20,762 nt of DNA from Pseudomonadota bacterium (GTDB lineage: Bacteria > Pseudomonadota > Gammaproteobacteria > Xanthomonadales > Xanthomonadaceae), in NCBI GenBank assembly GCA_023386795.1, contig JAEWJB010000098.1, forward strand, positions 1 to 20,762. The letters run 5' to 3'. The translations under genes were made by a program, and so were the position numbers. Shown one piece after another: positions 1-8,900 of the stretch. The notes beneath the pieces are model-generated. The model saw only the letters and a program-made list of their open reading frames with translations, was not told the origin of the DNA and searched no databases. Within the stretch, counting starts at the first letter, position 1; every line of letters begins with the position of its first letter.

Positions 1-1219
1 GCGCCAGCTGCTGCGCTTCGCGCAGCGCGTCGTAGGCGCTCTCGCCCGGCGGGGTGAGCCATTGCTGCCGGGCTTCGGCGCTTTCGATGCGCGCCAGCAG
101 CTGGCGCAACTTCTTCGTGCGCGCGCCCGGCGACAGCACCTGTCGTTGCGAGGCCTGCGCCTGATGCGCGCTGGCAATGGCCTGCGCGGCAGCGCCGACG
201 CCCGGCGCGTCCGGCGACCAGGCACGCGCACGCGCCAATGCGGCCTGCGCGGCGTCGAACTGGAAATCGCCTGCAAGGCGCGCCGCTTCCGCGGCGTAGG
301 CAGTGGCCAGGCGCTCGCTGCCGCGCGCGACCTCCGGGAAAGCCGGGCGCAGCTCGGCCAGCGTGTCCAGGTCGGCCTCGGCCTGCGGCAGGCGACCCTG
401 GCGCAGGCGGGTGTCGAAGCGATGCAGGCGTTGCTGCACGGCGTCATTGAGGGCGGCTTCGCTGGCCGGCAGGTCCACATGCCCGGGGTCGTAGCCGCGC
501 GCGGCTTCCACCTTCGCGGCGGCGGCAGCCAGATCGCCACGCGTCAGTTCTGCGCGCGCGGCCTGCAGCAGGTCGGAAAGCGCGTCCTCGCGCCCTTCCA
601 GCGCGTCCAGCCGGTTCGGTGCCAGCGCCAGCACGCGCTGGTAGAGCGGCAGCGCGCTATCGGGCTCGCCTTCCAGGCGCCCTTCGTCGTGGGCATGGCG
701 GGCTTGGGCGACCAGATCGTCAAGCCCTGCGCGCGCGGCTTCATGGCGGCGCAAGGCCAGCGCCAACGCATCGGATTGCGGGCGCGGCACTTGCAAGGCC
801 TGGGCGAGCGCGAGCGCGTTGCGCGCGCCGGCGACGTCGCCGCGGGCCAACGCCTGCCTGCCCTGCGCGAGCGCCGCCAGGCCGGTACGGGCCAGGCCAT
901 CTCCGGCTTCCGTGCGATCGCTGTCCAGCGCCAGCGCAGCCTGGAAGGATTCGCGCGCGCCGCTGCCATCGGGCGCGCTGAGCCGACCCTGCGCCAGCGC
1001 GCGTTCGCCCTGCGCCAGCAGTTGCTGGATGCGGGTATCGGGCCACAGCCACTGCGCCAGCGGACGGCGGAACGCAACGACGCCGATCACCAGCAGCGCG
1101 GCTACCAGCGCCACGCCGATCCACAGGCGACGGTCGCGCAAAGGGCGCACGAGCGCGCCGCGCAGCGCCGTGCGGAAGCGGGAGCGTCGTCCGTGGCGCG
1201 GAGGAGCTGTCGGGTTCAC
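1..1219 (-). CDS. Membrane-anchored helical-repeat (TPR-like) protein, C-terminus outside the window
   Basis: The frame is open from a GTG at 1219 to the window edge, about 406 residues, so the gene is partial. A TAA four codons upstream of the GTG rules out an earlier start; I see no good ribosome binding site. The protein begins with a short basic stretch (RHGRRSRFR), then one hydrophobic segment at about residues 33-49 (WIGVALVAALLVIGVVAF), then a long Ala/Leu/Arg/Glu-rich soluble region of repeated helix pairs (for example ALPLYQRVLALAPNRLDALEG and ALARGDVAGARNALALAQAL) that reads like degenerate TPR units. This suggests a type II membrane protein with a periplasmic scaffold domain. It follows relA on the same strand after 74 bp. 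I do not recognise a specific family, and a missing C-terminal domain could change the call. Membrane-anchored helical-repeat protein is fairly safe; function is unknown. Confidence 0.7.
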   Translation of the reverse strand, partial: MNPTAPPRHGRRSRFRTALRGALVRPLRDRRLWIGVALVAALLVIGVVAFRRPLAQWLWPDTRIQQLLAQGERALAQGRLSAPDGSGARESFQAALALDSDRTEAGDGLARTGLAALAQGRQALARGDVAGARNALALAQALQVPRPQSDALALALRRHEAARAGLDDLVAQARHAHDEGRLEGEPDSALPLYQRVLALAPNRLDALEGREDALSDLLQAARAELTRGDLAAAAAKVEAARGYDPGHVDLPASEAALNDAVQQRLHRFDTRLRQGRLPQAEADLDTLAELRPAFPEVARGSERLATAYAAEAARLAGDFQFDAAQAALARARAWSPDAPGVGAAAQAIASAHQAQASQRQVLSPGARTKKLRQLLARIESAEARQQWLTPPGESAYDALREAQQLA

Positions 1220-1274
1220 CCGGCGATCTTAGCGGGAGGCGCGCGACGTGATGGTGACTGGCAGGCACGCGTCA

Positions 1275-1292
1275 CGGCAGGTGGAACTGCCG
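1275..1292 (-). terminator. Small hairpin just after the relA stop
   Basis: Inverted repeat CGGCAG, six-base loop, CTGCCG, beginning one base after the relA TAA in the minus direction. No T-run follows, so it is at best a weak or processing hairpin, and relA may read through into the downstream repeat-protein gene. Confidence 0.25.
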
Positions 1293-1293
1293 A

Positions 1294-3444
1294 TTACCCC
1301 AGCCGGCGCACCTGGTGCACGCCCGGCAACGCATCCAGCTTGCCCAGCAGCGTGGAAAGCTGGCCGTAGTCGCTCACTTTCAACCGCAGCCGCAGCTGCG
1401 CCTGGCCGCTGTCGCGCACGTTGTCGCTGTTGATCTCCAGCACGTGCGCGTCCTCCTGCGCGATGAGGTTGGTCACGTCCTTGAGCAGGTAGCGCCGGTC
1501 CACCGCGCGCACCTGCACGTCCACCTCGTAGCCACTGCCGGCCTGGCCCCACTCCACCGGCAGCAGGCGCTGCGGATTGGCCGCGCCCAGCCGCGCCAGC
1601 GAGGCGCAGTCGGCGCGATGCACGGTGACGCCGCGCGCCTGGGTCAGATAGCCGACGATCGGCTCGCCGGCCACCGGCTGGCAGCAGCGCGCCAGCTGCA
1701 CCAGCAGGTTGCCCACGCCCAGCACGGTGAACTTCGACTTGCCCAGCCCGGTGCGCTTGGCGGTGGGACGCGGCAACGGCGGCGGGGCCTGCTGCGCGCG
1801 CTCGGCCTCCAGCAGCGCGCGGCTGACCTGGCTCGGGCCGGTGTCGCCCAGTGCGACCTGGATGTAGAGATCGTCCACGCTGTCGGCATGGAAGCGCCTG
1901 GCGGCGATCATCAAGTCGGCCTGCTGCAGCCCCAGCCGCTTGAGCTCGCGATCCAGCAGGTCGCGCCCGGCCTGCACGTTGCGCGCACGGTCGAGCTTGT
2001 GGAACCACGCGCGCACCTTGTCGCGCGAGCGCCCACTGGCGAGGAAGCCATTGGCCGGCAGCAGCCAGTCGCGGCGCGGGTCCGCTTCCTTGGCGGTGAG
2101 CACTTCCACGCGATCGCCGCTGCGCAGCTTGTAGGTCAGCGGCACGATGCGGCCGTTGACCTTCGCGCCACGGCAACGGTGACCGACCATGGTGTGCACG
2201 TGGTAGGCGAAATCCAGGGGCGTGGCGCCCTGCGGCAGGTCGATCACCTCGCCCTTGGGCGTGAGCGCGTAGACGCGGTCTTCCACCAGTTCGGCATCGA
2301 GCGCACCGGCCAGTTCGCCCGCCTCGCCGTCCTGCGACTGCTCCAGCAGCTGGCGCATCCAGGTGATCTTGCGGTCGAAGGATTTCTCCGCGCCCTTGCC
2401 GCCTTCCTTGTACTTCCAGTGCGCGGCCACGCCCAGCTCGGCCTGCGCGTGCATCTCGTGGGTGCGGATCTGCACTTCCACCGTGCGCCCTTCCGGGCCG
2501 ACCACGGCGGTGTGCAGGGAGCGGTAGTCGTTGGCCTTGGGCCGGGCGATGTAGTCGTCGAACTCGCTGGGTACCGGCGCCCACAACGCGTGCACCACGC
2601 CGAGCGCGGCGTAGCAGGCGGCGACGTCGTCCACCATCACCCGCAGCGCGCGCACGTCGTAGAGCTGGTCGAAGGCCAGCCGCTTCTTCTGCATCTTCCG
2701 CCAGATGCTGTAGATGTGCTTCGGCCGCCCGCTCACCTCGGCGTGCAGGCCGTGTTCGGCCAGCGCGTGGGTGAGCGCCCGGCGCACCGTTTCGATGTAG
2801 CGCTCGCGCTCCACGCGGGTTTCGTCCACCTCGCGGGCGATGCGGCGGTACGTGTCCGGCTCCAGGTAACGGAACGCCAGGTCTTCCAGTTCCCACTTGA
2901 GCTGCCAGATGCCCAGACGGTTGGCCAGCGGTGCGTGGATGTCGCGGGTGAGCTGTGCCAACGCGCGACGCTCGACCTCGGGCAGGCGGCTGGCCGCCCG
3001 CATGCGCGCCAACTGGCGCGAGAGCAGGATCGGCACCACGCGCAGGTCGTGGATGATCGCCAGCAGCAGGCGCCGCAGGCCTTCGCTGTTGCGCCCGGCC
3101 TCGCGGCCGGCGTGCAGTACCCAGACCTGGTCGGCGGCGTCCTGGCCTTCGAGCAGGCCGGCCAGCACCTGCCGGCGCGGAGCGTCCAGCGGCAACTCGG
3201 CCACCGCGCCGCGCAGCGCGGGCAGGTCGAACAGCAGCGCGGCCACCAGCGTCGCCTCGTCGGCCGAGAGCAGGTGCAGCAGGTCTAGCGTTTCGGCCAG
3301 CACCGGCCAGGCGGGCACGGCGTCGGCCGCGGGCGGCTGCGCGGACCACGCCTGCAGCAATGCCTCGCGCAGCGCGGGCGCGATGGCGGCCGCCGAGCGG
3401 CGGTCGAGCAGGTCCTGGAGATGGGCGGGGGGCGGGCGATGCAC
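1294..3444 (-). CDS. relA: RelA, ribosome-dependent (p)ppGpp synthetase with inactive hydrolase domain
   Basis: A 716-residue long RSH protein (E. coli RelA has 744). It transfers pyrophosphate from ATP to GDP or GTP when uncharged tRNA sits in the ribosomal A site. The N-terminal domain is a dead hydrolase: the HDxxED site of SpoT reads F72-D-L-P-A-L77 here. The synthetase domain has GRPKHIYSIWRKMQKK (239-254) and EFDD (294-297), the EXDD signature of synthetase-only RelA proteins rather than the RXKD of bifunctional ones, followed by QIRT and AELGVAAHWKYKEG (335-348). Then come TGS (about 387-447), helical, zinc-finger (CC at 587-588, plus C613) and C-terminal ACT (about 638-716) domains. 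The start is GTG; an in-frame TAG lies upstream and no clear ribosome binding site is visible. It is divergent from the exported-protein gene. Identity is very secure. Confidence 0.96.
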   Translation of the reverse strand: MHRPPPAHLQDLLDRRSAAAIAPALREALLQAWSAQPPAADAVPAWPVLAETLDLLHLLSADEATLVAALLFDLPALRGAVAELPLDAPRRQVLAGLLEGQDAADQVWVLHAGREAGRNSEGLRRLLLAIIHDLRVVPILLSRQLARMRAASRLPEVERRALAQLTRDIHAPLANRLGIWQLKWELEDLAFRYLEPDTYRRIAREVDETRVERERYIETVRRALTHALAEHGLHAEVSGRPKHIYSIWRKMQKKRLAFDQLYDVRALRVMVDDVAACYAALGVVHALWAPVPSEFDDYIARPKANDYRSLHTAVVGPEGRTVEVQIRTHEMHAQAELGVAAHWKYKEGGKGAEKSFDRKITWMRQLLEQSQDGEAGELAGALDAELVEDRVYALTPKGEVIDLPQGATPLDFAYHVHTMVGHRCRGAKVNGRIVPLTYKLRSGDRVEVLTAKEADPRRDWLLPANGFLASGRSRDKVRAWFHKLDRARNVQAGRDLLDRELKRLGLQQADLMIAARRFHADSVDDLYIQVALGDTGPSQVSRALLEAERAQQAPPPLPRPTAKRTGLGKSKFTVLGVGNLLVQLARCCQPVAGEPIVGYLTQARGVTVHRADCASLARLGAANPQRLLPVEWGQAGSGYEVDVQVRAVDRRYLLKDVTNLIAQEDAHVLEINSDNVRDSGQAQLRLRLKVSDYGQLSTLLGKLDALPGVHQVRRLG

Positions 3445-3506
3445 GGGGGATCGGTCGAACAGGTTGCGTCTACACTATCGCGCATCCCCAGTCTGGAACC
3501 AATGTC
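3445..3506. promoter_or_regulatory. Divergent intergenic region between relA and the exported-protein gene
   Basis: A 62-bp gap that must hold promoters for both directions. On the plus strand a TACACT at 3472-3477 resembles a -10 box about 30 bp before the ATG at 3507; no convincing -35 is visible. Nothing else is recognisable. Confidence 0.3.
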
Positions 3507-4061
3507 ATGCGCCTGTCCCGTCCGCTCGTGTCCGGTCTCGCCCTGGCCCTCGCCCTCAGCTTGCCGGCCGGCGCGGCCTTCGCCCAGCGCGCCGTCAGTG
3601 GCGACCTGCAGCAGGAAATGACCCCGGCACAGTTCAAGGCCGCCGGCCTGGACAAGCTCAGCGCCAGCGAACTGGCCGCGCTCAACGACTGGCTGCAGGG
3701 CAAGGTGGCCGCGGAAACCGAAAAGGCGGCCACCGCGGCGGTGGCCGGCGGTTCGAGTGCCGCCGCGCTGGAGAAGGCGCGCGAGGAAGGCCGGCAGGAA
3801 GTGATCGTCAAGAACCGCGGCTTCTTCGATTTCGGCACGAAGGAGCCGATCGAGAGCACGCTGGTGGGCGATTTCGAGGGCTTCGGCAAGGGCCGCCGCT
3901 TCGTGCTCGCCAACGGCCAGGAATGGGAGCAGATCGACGCCACCTCGCTGACCGGGCATCGCGCCACGCCGGGGGTCAAGATCCGCCCGGGCCTGGCCGG
4001 CGTGTGGTACCTGCAGGTCGAGGGTTACAACACCTCCCCGAAAGTGCGCCGCCTGAAGTAA
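3507..4061 (+). CDS. Exported protein of unknown function (184 residues)
   Basis: I chose the ATG at 3507 because it opens a clear Sec signal peptide: MRLSRP, a hydrophobic stretch (LVSGLALALALSLPAG), and a probable cut after AAFAQ near residue 25. The mature protein starts with MTPAQFKAAGLDKLSASELAALNDWLQ (an acidic helical segment), then an Ala/Glu/Lys-rich stretch likely to be helical or coiled, then a compact C-terminal domain (about 110-184) with many Gly and aromatic residues (FFDFGTKEPIEST, WEQIDA, GVWYLQVEGYN). I do not know an assigned function; proteins of this appearance occur widely in xanthomonads (from memory, not searched). It ends 4 bp before the CLC gene, so the two are very probably co-transcribed and may act together at the envelope. 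The ORF stays open further upstream, but that part overlaps relA antisense and lacks a signal peptide. Confidence 0.8.
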   Translation: MRLSRPLVSGLALALALSLPAGAAFAQRAVSGDLQQEMTPAQFKAAGLDKLSASELAALNDWLQGKVAAETEKAATAAVAGGSSAAALEKAREEGRQEVIVKNRGFFDFGTKEPIESTLVGDFEGFGKGRRFVLANGQEWEQIDATSLTGHRATPGVKIRPGLAGVWYLQVEGYNTSPKVRRLK

Positions 4062-4065
4062 ACCG

Positions 4066-5847
4066 ATGTCGTCCCCCGACGCAGCCGCCGCGCCGGTCCG
4101 CGAATCCGGGCCGATGCCGGCGCTGCGCCGGTTCTTCCGCCGCAGCGAGGCGGGTTTCATTGGCCTGGCCCTGCTGGTCGGGCTGATCGCCGGCCTGCTG
4201 ACGCTGTTCCAGGCCGGGCTGGCGCATTCGCTGCAGGCCTGGCTCTACGGTTTCGACGAGAACGAGCGACTCAGCTCGATCGCGCAGGTCGGGCTCGACT
4301 CGCTGTGGGTGCTGCCGGTGGGCGGCCTGCTCGTCGGGCTGATCGGCCGCGCCGCGCGCGCGCGCCGCCGCCAGCTGCTCGATGCGGTGGAGGCCAATGC
4401 GCTGCACGGCGGGCGCATGTCGATGCGCGACAACCTGGTGGTGTCGTTGCAAACCCTGCTGTCCAACGGCTTCGGGGCCTCGGTGGGGCTGGAGGCGGCG
4501 TACACGCAGATGGGCGCCGGCAGCGGCTCGCAGCTGGGCAAGGTGCTGCGCCTGCGCCGCGCCGACATTCGCACGCTGGTCGGTGCCGGCGCGGCCGGCG
4601 CCATCGCCGCCGCCTTCGGCGCGCCGCTGGCCGGGGCGTTCTACGCCTTCGAGATCGTCATCGGCGCCTACACGCCCTCCGCGCTGGCCGCGGTGGCCGT
4701 GGCCGCGCTGGCCGGCAGCTTCATCGCGCAGGCCGCCGGGCTGCCGCCCTACCTGCTGCCGGCGGCGACCGTCTCCAGCCTGCATCCGCGCGATTACGCC
4801 CTGTTCGCGGTGCTCGGGCTGGTGTGCGCACTGGTCGGCGTGGCAGTGATGCGGCTGGTCACCACCATCGAGCAGGGCGTGAACCGTACGCCACTGCCTG
4901 CCTGGGCGCGTCCGGTACTCGGCGGCGTGCTGCTGATTCCGCTGGCGCTGGTGACGCCGCAGACGCTGTCCTCCGGGCACGGCGCGCTGCATATCGACCT
5001 CACGGGGCACACGCCGCTGCTGTGGCTGGGCGTGTTGCTGCTGCTCAAGTGCCTGGCGTCGGGCATCTCGCTGGGCTTCGGCTTCCGCGGCGGCCTGTTC
5101 TTCGCCTCGTTGTTCATGGGCTCGCTGGTCGGCGCACTGTACGCAGGCCTGGTCAACCTCGGCGTGGGCGATGCGCTGGTGGACCCGACCTCGGCGGCAT
5201 TGGCAGGCATGGCGGCGCTGGCGGCGGCGGTGGTCGGCGCGCCGATGACGATGGCGATGCTGGTGCTGGAAGGCACGCACGACTTCGTACTGGCCAGCGT
5301 GGTCATGGCCGCGGTGCTGATGGCCAGCACGGTGGTGCGGCAGGTATTCGGCTATTCGTTCTCGACCTGGCGCCTGCACCTGCGCGGGGAAAGCATCAAG
5401 AGCGCGCGCGACGTCGGCTGGATCCACAACCTGAGCGCCGGGCGGATGATGCGCCGCGACCCGGCGACGATGGCCGCCGACGCGACGGTGGCCGAGTTCC
5501 GCCACCGCTTCCCGCTGGGCTCGGGCACGCGCGTGGTCCTGCTCGATGGCGAGAGGCGGTATGCGGGCATCGTGACCGTGGCGGCGGTGTACGCGGATGG
5601 CGTCAAGCCGGAGACGGTGCTGGCGCAGTTCGCCGGCAACCGCGATATCGCCCTGCCCGCCGATGCCGACGTCGTGGCGGTGATGCAGCGTTTCGACCAG
5701 ACGCAGACCGATGAAATGGCAGTCATCGATGCCGAGCGGCATGTGCTGGGCGTGCTGTCGGAGAGCTTCGTGCGCAAGCGCTACGCCGAGGAGCTGGACC
5801 GGCGGCAGCGCGAGATGATGGGCGAACGCGTGGAAGACGCGGAGTAG
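4066..5847 (+). CDS. CLC-family chloride transporter or channel with C-terminal CBS region
   Basis: A 593-residue inner-membrane protein with about ten hydrophobic segments between residues 30 and 430 and a cytosolic CBS-like tail (about 455-570). CLC landmarks are visible but altered. The GREGP anion-site motif is G141-L-E-A-A145 within NGFGASVGLEAAYTQ; the gating glutamate (E143) is kept while Arg, Gly and Pro are replaced. The helix with FGAPLAGAFYAFE (184-196) is well conserved, but the position of the E. coli ClcA proton glutamate E203 is Ile197. GxFxP reads GGLFFAS (342-348), Pro replaced by Ser, and no GSGIP is present (the matching region is near LLDAVEANALHGG, 104-116). GAPMTMAMLVLEGTHDF (391-407) is typical. 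The family is certain; exchanger versus channel, and the anion, are open. The TAG stop lies inside a REP element. It is the second gene of a unit with the exported protein. Confidence 0.92.
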   Translation: MSSPDAAAAPVRESGPMPALRRFFRRSEAGFIGLALLVGLIAGLLTLFQAGLAHSLQAWLYGFDENERLSSIAQVGLDSLWVLPVGGLLVGLIGRAARARRRQLLDAVEANALHGGRMSMRDNLVVSLQTLLSNGFGASVGLEAAYTQMGAGSGSQLGKVLRLRRADIRTLVGAGAAGAIAAAFGAPLAGAFYAFEIVIGAYTPSALAAVAVAALAGSFIAQAAGLPPYLLPAATVSSLHPRDYALFAVLGLVCALVGVAVMRLVTTIEQGVNRTPLPAWARPVLGGVLLIPLALVTPQTLSSGHGALHIDLTGHTPLLWLGVLLLLKCLASGISLGFGFRGGLFFASLFMGSLVGALYAGLVNLGVGDALVDPTSAALAGMAALAAAVVGAPMTMAMLVLEGTHDFVLASVVMAAVLMASTVVRQVFGYSFSTWRLHLRGESIKSARDVGWIHNLSAGRMMRRDPATMAADATVAEFRHRFPLGSGTRVVLLDGERRYAGIVTVAAVYADGVKPETVLAQFAGNRDIALPADADVVAVMQRFDQTQTDEMAVIDAERHVLGVLSESFVRKRYAEELDRRQREMMGERVEDAE

Positions 5848-5867
5848 GAGCGACTTTAGCCGCGACC
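5844..5867 (+). repeat. GTAG-type REP palindrome, copy 1
   Basis: A 24-base element starting with GTAGGA, then the stem GCGACT, loop TT, AGCCGC, ending in GACC. The layout (GTAG tetranucleotide, short hairpin) matches the REP/SMAG class mobilised by RAYT transposases. Its TAG at 5845-5847 is the stop codon of the CLC gene. Copies 2 and 3 are at 10776-10799 and 14133-14156. Confidence 0.75.
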
Positions 5868-5944
5868 GTCATCAGGTGGACCGCGATAGCCGGGAATGGT
5901 TACGGGAGGCGCGCGCGAGCGAACACGGCGCACATGCCACCCGA

Positions 5945-8900
5945 TCACCCCCGTAGCGCGGCCACCCGCTGCGCCAGCTTCTTGGCCGAGATGCCGCCGC
6001 GCGCGCCCAGTTCCTGCGCGAACAACGACACCCGCAGCTCCTCCAGGTCCCAGCGCAACGCCTGCCATTCGGCACGTTCGCGCCGGCCCAGTGCCGCCGC
6101 TTCCTCCAGCGCATCCAGGAACGGCTTGAGTTCCAGCATCCGCGCCTGGTCGCGCGAGGGATCGCGCTTGGCGCGTTCGGCCCGCAGCAGCATCGCCTTG
6201 AGGTAGCGCGGGAACTGCGCCAAGGCCTCCGCCGGCGTCTGCCGCAGGAAGCCCGGATGCACCAGCGCAGCCAGCTGCGCCTGCAGGTCGTCCAGGTTGC
6301 CGCGCGCCCAGCCCATCAGCGGGGCTTCCAGCGCCGGCTTGATCGCTGCCACGCCGGAAAGGATCTCCTCGGCCAGCTTCAAACGCTGCATCGCTTCGCC
6401 GAACAGCTGCCGGCCCACCTCATCGCGCCGCTGCGCAAAGGCGGCGGCGTCGCGGATGCCTTCCAGCCCGTGGTCGAGCAGCGCGTTCATCGCCGCATCC
6501 ACCAAGTCGCCGCGCAGGCGTTCCTGCGATTCGATCGCCGCGTATAGCAGGCCCGTCTTGGGCGACACCGGCAGCTGCTTGCGCGCTTGCTTCACCTTGT
6601 CGGCCAGGCCGATTTCCATCAGCCGGCGCACGCCGAGCGGATGCGCGGCGTCGGCTTCGGCGCGGTCGGCGAAGATGCGCAGCGCAGCGCTGTCGCCCTG
6701 GTCCACCAGCGCCGGGTAGGCCGGCACGCCGGCTTCGCCCGGTACCTGGCGCGGGATTGGCGCGGCGGGAAATTCACGCAGGCCCTCTGCCGCCAACGCA
6801 CGGCCCGCACGCGCCGCAAAGGCATCGCCGGCGCGGTTGCCGAAACGCTCGCGCAGTGCGTCGAGGTCGCGCGCCTCGGCCAGTACCTTGCCCGCTTCAT
6901 CGCGCAGGCGCAGGTTCATCCGAAGGTGCGGCTCCAGCGAAGCTTCGTCGAAATCCAGCGCCGAGACCGCCACGCCCGTCGCCTTGGCCAGAAAGCGCGC
7001 CAGTTCGCCGCGCAGGTCATCGGCCGAAGGCGTGGCGAAGGCCTCGAAGAAGGCGCGGCCGAAATCCGGCGCGGGCACGAAGTTGCGCCGCTGCGCCTTG
7101 GGCAGGCTGCGGATCAGTGCAGCGGCCTTCTCGGCCACGAAACCCGGCGCCAGCCACGACAGCCGTGAGGGGTCCAGCGCGTTGAGCAGGTGCAGCGGCA
7201 CTTCGAGCGTCACGCCGTCGTCGGCGGCGCCCGGTTCGAAGCGGTAATGCAGCGCCAGGCGTGCGTCGCCGAGCGGAAAATACTTCGGATAGCGGTCTTC
7301 CTCGCTGCCCTCGCCAGGCAGCAGGTCGACCAGCGTCCAGTGCAGTTGGCGGCGCTTTTCCGGTGGCAGCGCCTTCCACCACGCATCCAGGCCCGTGGCC
7401 GAATGGATGTCGGACGGCACCCGGTCCAGGTACCAGCGCGCCTGCCAGCCTTCATCGGCCACCAGGCCGGCGCGGCGCAGCTTGGCCTCCTCCTCGCGTG
7501 CCTGTTCGAGCACGCGCAGGTTGTCGGCCACGAAGCTGGCGCGGGTGTTGATCTCTCCGGTCACCAGGGCCTGGCGCACGAAGATGTCGTGCGATTCGAC
7601 CGGGTCGATGCGCCCGTAGTGCACCGGCTTCTTCGGCGCCAGCACCAGCCCGAACAGGCTGATCTGCTCGGAGGCCAGCACGTGCCCCTGCGCGCGCGAC
7701 CAGTGCGGGTCGAAATGCTTGCGCAACAGCAGATGCGGCAGTTCGGCGATGGCCCAGTCCGGCTCGATGGCCGCGTTGGTCAGGCCCCACACCTTCTGCG
7801 TGTCCAGCAGCGTAGCCGCCAGCACCCACGGCGGCGGGCGCTTGGACAGCGTCGAGCCAGGGAACAGCAGGAAACGGCGCTGGCGCGGCGCCTGGAAATC
7901 GCCCTTCTCGCTGCGGTGACCGATCTGCGTGGGCAGGCCGACGATCAACGCGCGGTGCAGCGTCTGGTAGGCCGCGCTGCGCGCGCGTTCGCTGAAACCG
8001 CCGTTTTCCGGGCCGGCCGGCTTGCCGCGCGGCGCAGGCGTGGCGGGCGGCGGCGCGGCGGCGTCGGCCTTGCCTTCGCGGGCCAATCGCGCGGCGCGAT
8101 GCAGCTGTCCACGCGTGGCCTTCGCGGCAGCGGCGTCATCACGCACAGCCGGGGCCGGTGCACTGCTGCCGGCCAGCAACGGCGCCAGCGAGGCGTCCAT
8201 GGCCTCTTCCTTCCAACCAAGTTCCTCGCACAGCAGGCGCAGCTGCCGATGCAGCTCGCGCCATTCGCGCATGCGCAGGAAGCCGAGGAAATGGCGGTCG
8301 CACCAGTCGCGCAATCTGGATTGCGTGAGGTCTTCGTGGGCCTGCCGGTAGGCTTCCCACAGGCGCAGCACGCCGACGAATTCCGAGCGCCCATCGGCGA
8401 ACTGCGCATGCGCGTTGTCGGCGGCGGCGCGGGCTTCGGGCGGGCGTTCGCGCGGGTCCTGGATGCCCAGGAACGAGGCGATGACCAACATCGGCCGCAG
8501 GCAGCCGGCCGCCTGCGCAGCCACCAGCATGCGGGCCAGCTTCACGTCCACCGGCAGGCGCGCCATCTGCTTGCCGACCGCGGTGAGACGGCGTTCGGCA
8601 TCGATGGCGCCGAGTTCGACCAGTTGCTGCCAGCCATCGGCCACGGCGCGTTCGTCGGGCGCTTCGAGGAACGGGAAGTCCTCGATGCGGCCCAGCCCCA
8701 GTTGCAGCATGCGCAGGATCACGCCGGAGAGGCTGGAGCGGCGGATTTCCGGATCGGTGAATTCCGGGCGCGCGGCGAAGTCCGCCTCGCTATAGAGGCG
8801 CACGCAGATGCCTTCGGCGACGCGGCCGCAGCGGCCCATGCGCTGGTTGGCGCTGGCCTGCGAGACCGGCTCGATGTGCAGGCGGTCCAGCTTCTGCCGC

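Noticed and set aside
62..1369. 435-codon plus-strand open frame at the left edge
   Set aside because: The minus-strand frame beneath it has a membrane anchor and regular helical repeats; the plus frame is Arg/Gln/Gly-rich and runs into relA.
1315..3288. 657-codon open frame on the plus strand opposite relA
   Set aside because: It is antisense to a certain gene, is rich in His/Gln/Arg/Ala as expected from the reversed codons of a GC-rich gene, and has no motif or start signal.
3976..5742. 588-codon minus-strand frame opposite the CLC gene
   Set aside because: His/Arg/Gln-rich antisense shadow; the plus frame has CLC motifs and membrane helices.
1233..5915. 13-base match CGGGAGGCGCGCG at 1233-1245 and 5903-5915
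   Set aside because: Low-complexity GC sequence; in a genome this rich in GC the match is easily due to chance and has no palindromic or positional logic.
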